Program-made: the position numbers and the translations under genes | The notes under the pieces: model-generated | Database searches by the model: none | What the model saw: only the letters and a program-made list of their open reading frames with translations | What the model was told of the DNA's origin: nothing | Shown here: in pieces, positions 8,448-15,402 of the stretch | Layout: each line of letters opens with the position of its first letter | Numbering within the stretch: the stretch's first letter is position 1 | Source of the DNA: CAVPKN01 sp963832835 | GTDB lineage: Bacteria > Chlamydiota > Chlamydiia > Chlamydiales > JAAKFR01 | DNA: 64,000 bases | Reading direction: 5' to 3' | Assembly: GCA_963832835.1 (NCBI GenBank) | Contig: CAWHVD010000001.1 | Span: 1,426,001 to 1,490,000 of the forward strand

Positions 8448-8930
8448 ACGCGATGTGATACCGTCACTACAATTGTGTTAATGGTGCTACTTGTAGTATC
8501 CATAAGCCTAGTAGTATATTTTTCAACACATCCTTCCTTTGGTCCAACAATCCCCAACACTACTCTGTTGCATATCGCTGGAAATCTCACCGATTGCTTC
8601 ATAGCTCATCTCAAAAAGATCAGAATAAAAGAAGGGAAGATAGGTATAATACATTAGGGACAATACCTAATGCCATTTCCAGAAAATAAAGTCACAAATT
8701 GGCGCTGTATAACACGCCATTTTTGAATTATCCTTTTTCGCTTAGGCACAAAAACATAGGCTTCGAAACGATCAGCCAAATCTGTCATATTACACAGTAC
8801 CACTTCATGAATTTATTTTCTGGAAATGGTATAATCCCGCAATCACGCCATCGGCAAAGAAAGCTTCCTCCCTATGAGTAGTGACCTTGAGGTACGGTAA
8901 TAAATCACTCCCTCTTGTGGACAATCCCGC
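8448..8930. pseudogene. Decayed tandem duplicate of the Inc-like / FAD-oxidoreductase locus
   Basis: This stretch is a patchwork of pieces from the intact locus at 9018-10520. Bases 8452-8568 match the Inc-like gene (9103-9213). At CTCTGT the match jumps to oxidoreductase sequence: 8569-8647 equals 9509-9588. The segment around 8652-8670 then equals 9799-9817; MITE copy C is inserted; 8835-8888 continues as 9818-9871; finally 8890-8925 equals 10137-10172. Order is preserved, so this is a duplicated locus shrunk by at least three internal deletions. None of the pieces forms a usable reading frame. Shared short open frames here are relics. Confidence 0.85.
8671..8831. mobile_element. MITE family 1, copy C, inserted in the decayed duplicate
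   Basis: A 161-bp element, TGCCATTTCC to GGAAATGGTA, flanked by TAA on both sides. The undisrupted counterpart in the intact oxidoreductase gene reads ACCTAATCCCGC at about 9813-9824, with a single TAA. The pair therefore demonstrates the 3-bp duplication and the exact element ends directly. Confidence 0.93.
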
Positions 8931-8958
8931 TTCTTTTGGGTTGTTTAAAATATAAATT

Positions 8959-8987
8959 TTGCATTAATCTGCTTTTTGTGCTAAAAC
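8959..8987 (+). promoter_or_regulatory. Sigma-66/sigma-70-type promoter of the second Inc-like gene
   Basis: TTGCAT and TAAAAC with a 17-base spacer, matching the promoter of the paralog at 4180-4208. The surrounding block (GTTTAAAATATAAA upstream) is also conserved, so the promoter was duplicated with the gene. Confidence 0.6.
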
Positions 8988-9017
8988 TTTGGAAAACAAC
9001 ATTTTATAGGAATTTAT

Positions 9018-9380
9018 ATGGCAAGTATTTGCTCCCCCGGAGCCCCAACCGAGACGTCCAATTTAGTTGAAAACCGTGAAAAGCCAAGTGCATCAAAAAA
9101 GCGATGTGACATCATCACTACAATTGTGCTGATGGTGCTGCTTGCAGTATCCATGAGCCTATCAGCATACTTTACAATTCATCCTTTTGGTCCAACAATC
9201 CCTAATACTACTCTGTCCATACCATTGCTCGGTTCTTTGGGTGGTACTTTGGGATTCGCAATAGGTTCTATAGTACAATTTGTCCGATGTGTAGAAACCC
9301 ATAAGCTTCTAGAGAATCGTGATCTCTCCTTAAGATTAGAAGCTATTGAGGCTCGGCTGGAGCAGGAAAGGTTGGTGTGA
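9018..9380 (+). CDS. Small Inc-like membrane protein with charged C-terminal helix
   Basis: A 120-residue protein: a polar N-terminus ending SASKKRCD, two hydrophobic segments (about 36-55 and 70-90) around a PTIPNT loop, then a charged helical tail (LSLRLEAIEARLEQERLV) that could form a short coiled coil. It is the best-preserved member of a local family with the 4240 gene and the fragment at 8452-8568. The bilobed hydrophobic hairpin suggests a type III-secreted inclusion-membrane protein, by analogy only. Its last 45 bp overlap the convergent 3' end of the oxidoreductase gene, so each gene's end constrains the other. Confidence 0.72.
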   Translation: MASICSPGAPTETSNLVENREKPSASKKRCDIITTIVLMVLLAVSMSLSAYFTIHPFGPTIPNTTLSIPLLGSLGGTLGFAIGSIVQFVRCVETHKLLENRDLSLRLEAIEARLEQERLV

Positions 9381-10520
9381 AGCGATGATTTCGCGGATTT
9401 TGGGGATCTGATCTCCAATTCCCACGACCAGGGCGCCTCGCAGCCGACCGTCCTGTAGGAAATAAATGGTTCCGCGTAGATTGGGGTCGATCCAATCTTC
9501 GATAATTTGCATATCGCTGGAAATCTCACCGATTGCTTCATAGCTCATCTCAAAAAGATCAGAATAAAAGAAGGGAAGATAGGTATAAGCCTCGTGCGCA
9601 CCTGCCATATTGCGCCCTGCAGCACTCCCCATGCTATTTGCTGCATCCTCATGTTCAATACGCACTCTTTTTTCTAAATGGGGGCTGAAAAAATTTGCCA
9701 CATCGCCGGCCGCCCAGATATCGGGTAAAGAGGTGCATAAAAACTCATCGACCACAATCCCATCCTCACAGGCAGCACCCGCTGCTTGAGCGAGCTGGAC
9801 ATTAGGGACAATACCTAATCCCGCAATCACGCCATCGGCAAAGAAAGATTCCTCTCTATGAGTAGTGACCTTCCATTTGTCATGGACCGGGACAATGCTT
9901 TTGACATTTTGGCCGGGGACTAGCCTTACGCCTTGTTCTGTAAAGTAAGCATTAAGAAAGCGTGAGAATTTTTTAGGAAAATGCCTTTCTCCCAAAGTAA
10001 GATCCTCAAAGATCAACGTGACATTCTTTCCATTCATGGAAAGAGCGGCGGCGATTTCAGAGCTAATGAAGCCTCCCCCGATGATGACAAAGTCATTGCC
10101 TTGTGCATACAAGGCCTTGAGCCTGCGATAGTCGGTGAGGGTACGGTAATAAATCACTCCCTCTTGTGGACAATCGAGATGCTTAGGGGTTCCTCCTGTG
10201 GCCATAAGGAGTTTATCATATGTGTAGCGTTTACCAGATTGATCTGTTACTGTATGTGCAACAGGATCGATGGAAACTACTGTTTTATCAAGCAAAAGAT
10301 CGACATGATGCTGGTCTGTTTTGCGTGAGGTAGACTCTACAGTTTTGCCAAACCAAAGTCCTTTAGTGAGCGGTGGCCTGTCATAGGGAGGGTCAGTCTC
10401 TTGAGAGAGGATGCCTATCCTTCCTGTACTATCTAAAGAGCGGATGCCAGCTGCTGCTGCATCCGCTGTCATGCCTCCGCCGATAACGAGATATGTATAG
10501 TGGTCAGAGTTTGAATTCAC
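9336..10520 (-). CDS. FAD-dependent pyridine nucleotide-disulfide oxidoreductase (ferredoxin-reductase/AIF-like)
   Basis: A 394-residue flavoprotein. The FAD-binding dinucleotide motif VIGGGMTADAAA is at residues 12-23, the NAD(P) motif IIGGGFISSEIA near 147, and the second FAD motif IWAAGDVANF near 268, followed by EHEDAANSMG and a C-terminal reductase domain. No redox-active CXXC is seen, so it resembles ferredoxin/rubredoxin reductases and apoptosis-inducing-factor-like enzymes rather than disulfide reductases. Its start overlaps the stop of the upstream small membrane protein by 4 bp, suggesting co-translation. Its 3' end overlaps the convergent Inc-like gene by 45 bp. Pieces of a second copy survive at 8569-8925. 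The electron partner is unknown. Confidence 0.88.
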   Translation of the reverse strand: MNSNSDHYTYLVIGGGMTADAAAAGIRSLDSTGRIGILSQETDPPYDRPPLTKGLWFGKTVESTSRKTDQHHVDLLLDKTVVSIDPVAHTVTDQSGKRYTYDKLLMATGGTPKHLDCPQEGVIYYRTLTDYRRLKALYAQGNDFVIIGGGFISSEIAAALSMNGKNVTLIFEDLTLGERHFPKKFSRFLNAYFTEQGVRLVPGQNVKSIVPVHDKWKVTTHREESFFADGVIAGLGIVPNVQLAQAAGAACEDGIVVDEFLCTSLPDIWAAGDVANFFSPHLEKRVRIEHEDAANSMGSAAGRNMAGAHEAYTYLPFFYSDLFEMSYEAIGEISSDMQIIEDWIDPNLRGTIYFLQDGRLRGALVVGIGDQIPKIREIIASHQPFLLQPSLNSF

Positions 10521-10768
10521 GGCTTAAATCTATTATATAACCAACCTAAAACAAAGAGCCCTACAAAACCATGAATAAAGCCATACAGTAAACCTAAAAA
10601 GGTGCCTGTCTTCGAAAGATCAAAGCCAGGATAGACGTCCATCCATTGCGAAAGCCAAAACATGGCGTAGCCGGTATACATGGAGATCCATGTCATGATG
10701 AACAAGATGAGCCCCCAAAGTACTCCTCCTGCAAGCCCTAATTTAAGCGGATTAATCTTCGCGTACAT
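10517..10768 (-). CDS. Small two-/three-helix membrane protein ('bacteriophage holin'-annotated family)
   Basis: An 83-residue integral membrane protein starting MYAKINPLKLGLAGG, chosen over the longer frame (start 10801) because GAGGG lies just before this ATG and related proteins start at this point. Hydrophobic segments cover about residues 10-32 and 55-77. Similar proteins with the INPxKLGLAGG opening and the C-terminal GLLYGFxxGFxGLFxxxWLYN are often named phage holins, but nothing phage-like surrounds the gene. The stop overlaps the start of the FAD oxidoreductase by 4 bp, so the two form an operon. Function is unknown; a membrane partner for the oxidoreductase is possible. Confidence 0.68.
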   Translation of the reverse strand: MYAKINPLKLGLAGGVLWGLILFIMTWISMYTGYAMFWLSQWMDVYPGFDLSKTGTFLGLLYGFIHGFVGLFVLGWLYNRFKP

Positions 10769-10845
10769 GCTTCCCTCACCCATATTAACCAAAATTTTCA
10801 TTATAAAATTTTTAACATTTTTGACAAGCAGTGGTTATTGACTAA

Positions 10846-11006
10846 TACCATTTCCAGAAAATAAAGCCATGAAGTGGCGCTGGGTAACATGACAGATTTG
10901 AAGGATCATTTCGAAGCCTATGTTTTTGCACCTAAGCGAGAAAGAATCGTTCAAAAATGGCGTGTTATACAGTGCCAATTTGTGACTTTATTTTCTGGAA
11001 ATGGTA
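10846..11006. mobile_element. MITE family 1, copy D (reverse orientation)
   Basis: A well-preserved 161-bp element with TACCATTTCC and GGAAATGGTA tips and TAA on both flanks. It lies between the small membrane protein promoter region and the 3' end of the alcohol dehydrogenase gene, whose stop begins 8 bp beyond the element. Confidence 0.92.
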
Positions 11007-11013
11007 TAAGATC

Positions 11014-11997
11014 TCAGGGGATGATGACAGCAGTGCCGGAAATGTTACCATGGCGCACATCATCGATTGCTTGATTGAGCGCTTCAAGAGGGTAGGTGTG
11101 GATCTCTGTTTTTATGGGGATTTGGGGAGCCAGGGCGAGGAGTTCATAACCATCCTCGCGCGTGAGGTTGGCAACCGAACGTAAGATCCTTTCCCCCCAT
11201 AATAGATCATAGGAAAAAGAGGGAATGTCGCTCATGTGAATACCAGCACAGATGACAACACCCCCTTTTTTGACTGCTTTTAGAGCGTGGGGAACAAGCT
11301 CGCCAACAGGTGCAAAAATAATCGCAGCATCCAGGGGATAGGGTGGCAATGTATCTGTACCAGAAGCCCAAATGGCGCCTAAGTTGGTAGCGATGGCTTG
11401 TTTTTCGCTATCACCCGGTCTAGTGAACGCATACACTTCAGATCCTCGATAAAGGGCGATCTGCGTGAGTAGGTGAGCCGAAGATCCAAAACCATAAAAG
11501 CCAATGCGCTTCACTGTGCCGGCAAGACGCAAAGCTCTGTAACCTATTAAACCGGCACACAAAAGGGGAGCGGCTTCCAGATCTGAGTACGCATCTGGCA
11601 GAGGGAAGATAAAGCGGGCATCAGCAACGCAGTACTCGGCAAACCCACCATCAATCTGATAGCCAGTGTATAGCGCGTTGTCGCAAAGGTTTTCCTGTCT
11701 ATTCAGGCAATAGGAACATGTTCCGCAAGCGCTACCCAACCAGGGAACGCCCACTCTTTGGCCCGTTTGATAAGAATCGACTTGTGTGCCGAGTTGGACG
11801 ATGTGACCCACGATCTGGTGACCAGGCACTAGCGGGAGTTTAGGGGTGGGCAGCTCACCATCCACAATATGTAAATCGGTGCGACACAATCCGCAAGCAG
11901 CGATTTTAATTAACACTTGCTCAGGGTCCGGTTGTGGAATGGGCAGTTCTGTTAAATGGAGGGGGTTCTTGGGCCCCCTTAAGACCATCACGCGCAT
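11014..11997 (-). CDS. Zinc-dependent alcohol dehydrogenase (AdhP/MDR family)
   Basis: A 327-residue medium-chain dehydrogenase. The ATG encoding MRVMVLRGP is used, just beyond the stop of the upstream epimerase gene; a 28-residue longer frame overlaps that gene and lacks family similarity. The catalytic zinc ligands appear in CGLCRTDLH and GHQIVGH, and the structural zinc cysteines in CGTCSYCLNRQENLC. The Rossmann motif GFYGFGSSAH lies near residue 168. It probably oxidises or reduces alcohols/aldehydes with NAD(P)H in the cytosol. It appears co-transcribed with the epimerase gene. The 3' end is next to MITE copy D. Confidence 0.9.
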   Translation of the reverse strand: MRVMVLRGPKNPLHLTELPIPQPDPEQVLIKIAACGLCRTDLHIVDGELPTPKLPLVPGHQIVGHIVQLGTQVDSYQTGQRVGVPWLGSACGTCSYCLNRQENLCDNALYTGYQIDGGFAEYCVADARFIFPLPDAYSDLEAAPLLCAGLIGYRALRLAGTVKRIGFYGFGSSAHLLTQIALYRGSEVYAFTRPGDSEKQAIATNLGAIWASGTDTLPPYPLDAAIIFAPVGELVPHALKAVKKGGVVICAGIHMSDIPSFSYDLLWGERILRSVANLTREDGYELLALAPQIPIKTEIHTYPLEALNQAIDDVRHGNISGTAVIIP

Positions 11998-11998
11998 C

Positions 11999-13105
11999 TT
12001 ATTTGTGGGCAAGTTGTTCCTCTTCAATCCGTTTTTTGATGGCCGAAGACATGCGTAATCCGTTTTTCTTGTACCAGGCAATAGGATCAGTTTTGAGTGA
12101 ATTGATCATGAGGGGTAAGGTCTTATCTAATGAATGTTCGGGGGCCCATTGTAGGATTTGTTTAGCATGCGAAATATCTAGGTCGTAGTGATCATCAGCT
12201 AAATCAATCATCCAAGGCTGGATAAATTCATCATGCACGAAAGGGGCATGGTTTTCGACCCAAGCCCCAAACTTAGCGATGGCTTTGGGGATTGCAATGG
12301 TCTTAATATCTTTATTATATAAAAGATTGCTAATCCGCTGTTGTAGGTATTCGTAACTTAACGTTTTTCCTTCACCTACTAGAAGTGTGAGTTCTTCAGG
12401 CAGTTCTTTACGTCGATAGACGCACGAGGTAATTGCATTTACCAAATCGTTCATGTGCATGAAATCAGAGCCGTGTGATGGATTGCCGGCAAATAAATGG
12501 GCGTTCATCTGATGTTCATAGATACGTTGGATTTGGTGGGAGATGGGGATTGAGTGGCATGCATCATCATAGACACCCGAAATACGCAAAATGACCGTGG
12601 GGATATTGCCACGCTCTTCGTGAATGACTTTTTCAGTTTTGACCTTTGAGGCAGGATAGCCCCATTTCGCTTGAATGGGCGAGTTTTCGTCGATTTTTTG
12701 CCCAGGTTTGCAAGGGGCATGGACAAGCATTGTGCTTGAGAAAATGAACTGCTGGACATTGAAGCTTTTTAAGCCACGTAGAAGCCGTTTTGTCCCTTCC
12801 ACCGTGATTTTGTTATAGAGATCAGATTCTTCATGCTCGAAGCTGTAATAGGCAGCTAGATGAATGACAGCGGTGATGGTATTGCCGTAAAAATTACGGA
12901 TGTGGGTAAGGGCCTGGTGCAAACTCTCGTCCGAAGAGATGTCACAAGGTACAAGTTCTTCGCTAGCTGAGGCGTAAAATGCCTTTAACAATTCAAAACC
13001 GACCATCCGGAAGTCGGTCCCTAACTTTTTGACCACCGCAGCCCCTATGCGCCCGCAAGATCCGGTGACCAAGATCACCCCTTTATCTTCGTTCATAAAA
13101 ATCAC
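11999..13105 (-). CDS. NAD-dependent epimerase/dehydratase-family protein (paralog of 47711 gene)
   Basis: A 368-residue extended short-chain dehydrogenase. The N-terminal glycine motif VTGSCGRIGAAV is at about residues 13-24. The catalytic Ser/Thr is in FSSTMLVH and the YxxxK pair in YPASKVKTEK near residue 150. The substrate cannot be read from sequence; nucleotide-sugar epimerase/reductase is the usual role. It is closely related along its whole length to the gene at 47711 (shared IHLAAYYSFE/VHLAAFYSFE, YPASKVKTEKVI, DPIAWYKK/DPIAWYKR), indicating an old duplication. An alcohol dehydrogenase gene follows one base beyond its stop, which suggests a joint redox pathway. Confidence 0.85.
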   Translation of the reverse strand: MIFMNEDKGVILVTGSCGRIGAAVVKKLGTDFRMVGFELLKAFYASASEELVPCDISSDESLHQALTHIRNFYGNTITAVIHLAAYYSFEHEESDLYNKITVEGTKRLLRGLKSFNVQQFIFSSTMLVHAPCKPGQKIDENSPIQAKWGYPASKVKTEKVIHEERGNIPTVILRISGVYDDACHSIPISHQIQRIYEHQMNAHLFAGNPSHGSDFMHMNDLVNAITSCVYRRKELPEELTLLVGEGKTLSYEYLQQRISNLLYNKDIKTIAIPKAIAKFGAWVENHAPFVHDEFIQPWMIDLADDHYDLDISHAKQILQWAPEHSLDKTLPLMINSLKTDPIAWYKKNGLRMSSAIKKRIEEEQLAHK

Positions 13106-13167
13106 CTATAATAATAAATAACTATTTATTACTATCGTATTAAATTATTAATATAAGGGCAATAGCT

Positions 13168-13791
13168 ATGAGTATTATTCAGGCGCTTTTTTTAGATATT
13201 GGCGGAGTTCTCATGACCAACGGATGGGATCATGCGTTGCGGAAGAAAACAGCTGAGGCTTTTCATATCGATTACGAGGAAATGGATAGTCGACATCGTT
13301 TAATTTTTGACACTTATGAAACAGGTAAAATGACCTTTGACGATTACCTAAAAAAGATCATCTTTTATGTTGAAAGACCTTATTCCGTGCAGGATATAAA
13401 GCAATTCATATTCGAGTCAGCACGTGCTCATGATGACATGATTGCCTTCATTAAAGAGATCAAAGCGCGCCATGGCCTTAAAGTGGGTGTTGTTAGCAAT
13501 GAAGGCAGAGAGCTTGCTGTTGATAGAATCCACCGGTTCAATCTCCCTTCTTTTGTCGATTTTTTTGTTGTCTCCTCATTCGTACATTTCCGTAAACCTG
13601 ACCCCGATATTTACCGCCTGGCCATTGATGTCGTCCAGGTTCCACCCACCAAAATCGCCTATATTGACGATAGAACGATGCTAGTTGAAGTTGCTAAAGG
13701 GTTAGGTATTCAAGGGATTCATCACATAGGACTCAAATCAACAGAGGCTGCCCTCAACATGTTCCTCAACGTTTTAGAAACCACCAGCTAA
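13168..13791 (+). CDS. HAD-superfamily hydrolase
   Basis: A 207-residue haloacid-dehalogenase-like enzyme. Motif I is FLDIGGVL near residue 8, motif II VVSNE near 111, motif III FRKPDPDIY near 147 with the conserved Lys, and motif IV YIDDRTMLVEVAKGLG near 170. The cap between motifs I and II is alpha-helical, as in the YihX/epoxide-hydrolase-like subgroup that dephosphorylates small sugar or nucleotide phosphates. The nucleophile Asp is followed by IGG rather than xDG, common in this subgroup. It is divergent from the epimerase gene with a 62-bp AT-rich gap that must carry both promoters. Confidence 0.82.
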   Translation: MSIIQALFLDIGGVLMTNGWDHALRKKTAEAFHIDYEEMDSRHRLIFDTYETGKMTFDDYLKKIIFYVERPYSVQDIKQFIFESARAHDDMIAFIKEIKARHGLKVGVVSNEGRELAVDRIHRFNLPSFVDFFVVSSFVHFRKPDPDIYRLAIDVVQVPPTKIAYIDDRTMLVEVAKGLGIQGIHHIGLKSTEAALNMFLNVLETTS

Positions 13792-13840
13792 AAACCAGGG
13801 CGTGTGACCATTCACAAACCAGCAGAATCCTTAGCGTGTT

Positions 13841-15073
13841 TTATAAACTGAAAGAACGAACTTCCGATTCGCCTAATTCTCTCGAAATAGACCAAATGGC
13901 CATGTCAGCATTGATACCCCCTCTCTGTGCTTCCTCTTTTAAAAATTGCCACATCTTGCAGCGATCCTCTCTACTTTCTATACTAAGGAAGGTTTCGGTT
14001 GAACAATAACGGTCACCATATCGGCTTGCTAGCTTAAAGCAAGCAAAGCCCTTTGTAAAACTTTTTTGTGTGCCAAGTCCCTGTAGATAACAATCGCCTA
14101 GTGGGTAGATAGCATCGATGTAGCCTTGGCGAGCACTTGATTCAAAAAATTTAAACGACTTCTGTGGGTCAATGACGGTAACAACCGGATGATTTTCCTC
14201 CTCATATGTCCCATACCCAGTTAAGTAATACCCACCAGCCAAACATTGGGCTTCTGCATGACCTCCTTTTGCTGCTTCCTCAATAAGGTGGAATGCAGCA
14301 TGGAAATCAGGTATTGCTACTGTTTTCCTAATAATGCCAAGAAAAAACCTTGCTTGGGGACTCGTCAAAGGATGAAGCCAAGTTATTGCCTCATTATAAT
14401 TTTGTTGAACGCCAAATCCTTTGGCAAAAAATGCACCCAGATTACAACAAGCAGGCTCGCAGCCCTTTTTGGCTGCGACAAGGGCATAAGCAAATGCCTT
14501 TTCAGGGGTTACCTCGACACCGATTCCCCTAAAATAGCACTCGGATAGATAATAACAAACTTCTGAATCCCCTGGTTGTTGTGCATCTAATGTCTTCAAG
14601 TTTGAGAATACGGCTTCGTAAGTCTCTGGATGTTGCGTGCGTCTTTGAGGCTCTCTCATAGCCTCGATCTGCTCCTCAATTTCTTCTTCAACATCCAAGG
14701 CTAGGTGACCTTCTAGAAGAATCAGAGGATCAATGGTGTTTTTTGCAAACCTCAATGTGCACGTATGGAAGCTATCATTTTTGTTATAAGCTTCTTTAAT
14801 GGTAAAGAAACGCTGTACTACAGCTTGCGCGAGAAACAACTCTCTCCAGCTACTTTTGTCCTCCAGAAGAAAATCAAGCAAAAGGCCAAATCTTGGACCT
14901 GTATCGATAGCTGTGTAAACCTCTCTTTTCCAAGTTTTGGCAAGTACTGGAGATTGGACAATGGCATCAAATAACGTCGACACTTGACTCAAAGTAGAGC
15001 ATACAGTGGCATCGCCGTGTTGAGCAATGCGTATCCACATTTCTGGAGGTAAACTAGGAAAATTGATGGCCAC
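13841..15073 (-). CDS. F-box-like and Sel1-repeat protein, probable host-directed effector
   Basis: A 410-residue protein. Residues 5-50 match the F-box pattern: LPPEMWIRIAQHG, then LSQVSTLFDAIVQSP and LAKTW at the expected spacing, which in eukaryotes binds Skp1 of SCF ubiquitin ligases. The rest carries Sel1-type TPR-like repeats, such as YLSECYFRGIGVEVTPEKAFAY and NLGAFFAKGFGVQQNYNEAI, then EAAKGGHAEAQCLAGGYYLTG and YPLGDCYLQGLGTQKSFTKG. The inferred role is to recruit host proteins, via the Sel1 part, to host SCF. No signal peptide or membrane segment is visible, consistent with type III secretion. The repeats are clear; the F-box is a pattern match by eye. Confidence 0.82.
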   Translation of the reverse strand: MAINFPSLPPEMWIRIAQHGDATVCSTLSQVSTLFDAIVQSPVLAKTWKREVYTAIDTGPRFGLLLDFLLEDKSSWRELFLAQAVVQRFFTIKEAYNKNDSFHTCTLRFAKNTIDPLILLEGHLALDVEEEIEEQIEAMREPQRRTQHPETYEAVFSNLKTLDAQQPGDSEVCYYLSECYFRGIGVEVTPEKAFAYALVAAKKGCEPACCNLGAFFAKGFGVQQNYNEAITWLHPLTSPQARFFLGIIRKTVAIPDFHAAFHLIEEAAKGGHAEAQCLAGGYYLTGYGTYEEENHPVVTVIDPQKSFKFFESSARQGYIDAIYPLGDCYLQGLGTQKSFTKGFACFKLASRYGDRYCSTETFLSIESREDRCKMWQFLKEEAQRGGINADMAIWSISRELGESEVRSFSL

Positions 15074-15227
15074 ATTATCTCCATTTTTAATTTAGTGATT
15101 GGCTAATCCATTTCAAGATAGCCGAAAATATAAGTTTTTCGCAAATGCCTCTTTCAGAATGTATTCAGGACACATCAGATAGTTTATGATATTTGGTATT
15201 ATGTTGTGTTTTATAGTTTTTATGTAA

Positions 15228-15388
15228 TACCATTTCCAGAAAATAAAGTCACAAATTGGCACTGTATAACACGCCATTTTTGAATGATCCTTTCTCGCTT
15301 AGGTGCAAAAACATAGGCTTCGAAACGATCATCCAAATCTGTCATGTTACCCAGTACCACTTCATGGCTTTATTTTCTGGAAATGGTA
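15228..15388. mobile_element. MITE family 1, copy E
   Basis: A well-preserved 161-bp element with both tips intact and TAA on each side. It ends 14 bp from the stop codon of the large ankyrin-patatin gene. The rest of the 15074-15402 gap is AT-rich, and I see nothing else in it. Confidence 0.93.
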
Positions 15389-15402
15389 TAACATTTCTTC
15401 CA

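Noticed and set aside
8475..8881. Short open frames 8475-8657 and 8699-8881 as genes
   Set aside because: They lie in the decayed duplicate and in MITE copy C and fuse unrelated frames.
10517..10768. A phage holin and hence a prophage
   Set aside because: The similarity is to a chromosomal membrane protein family with a misleading name. No phage genes are near. The same holds for the YvlD-type gene at 37668.
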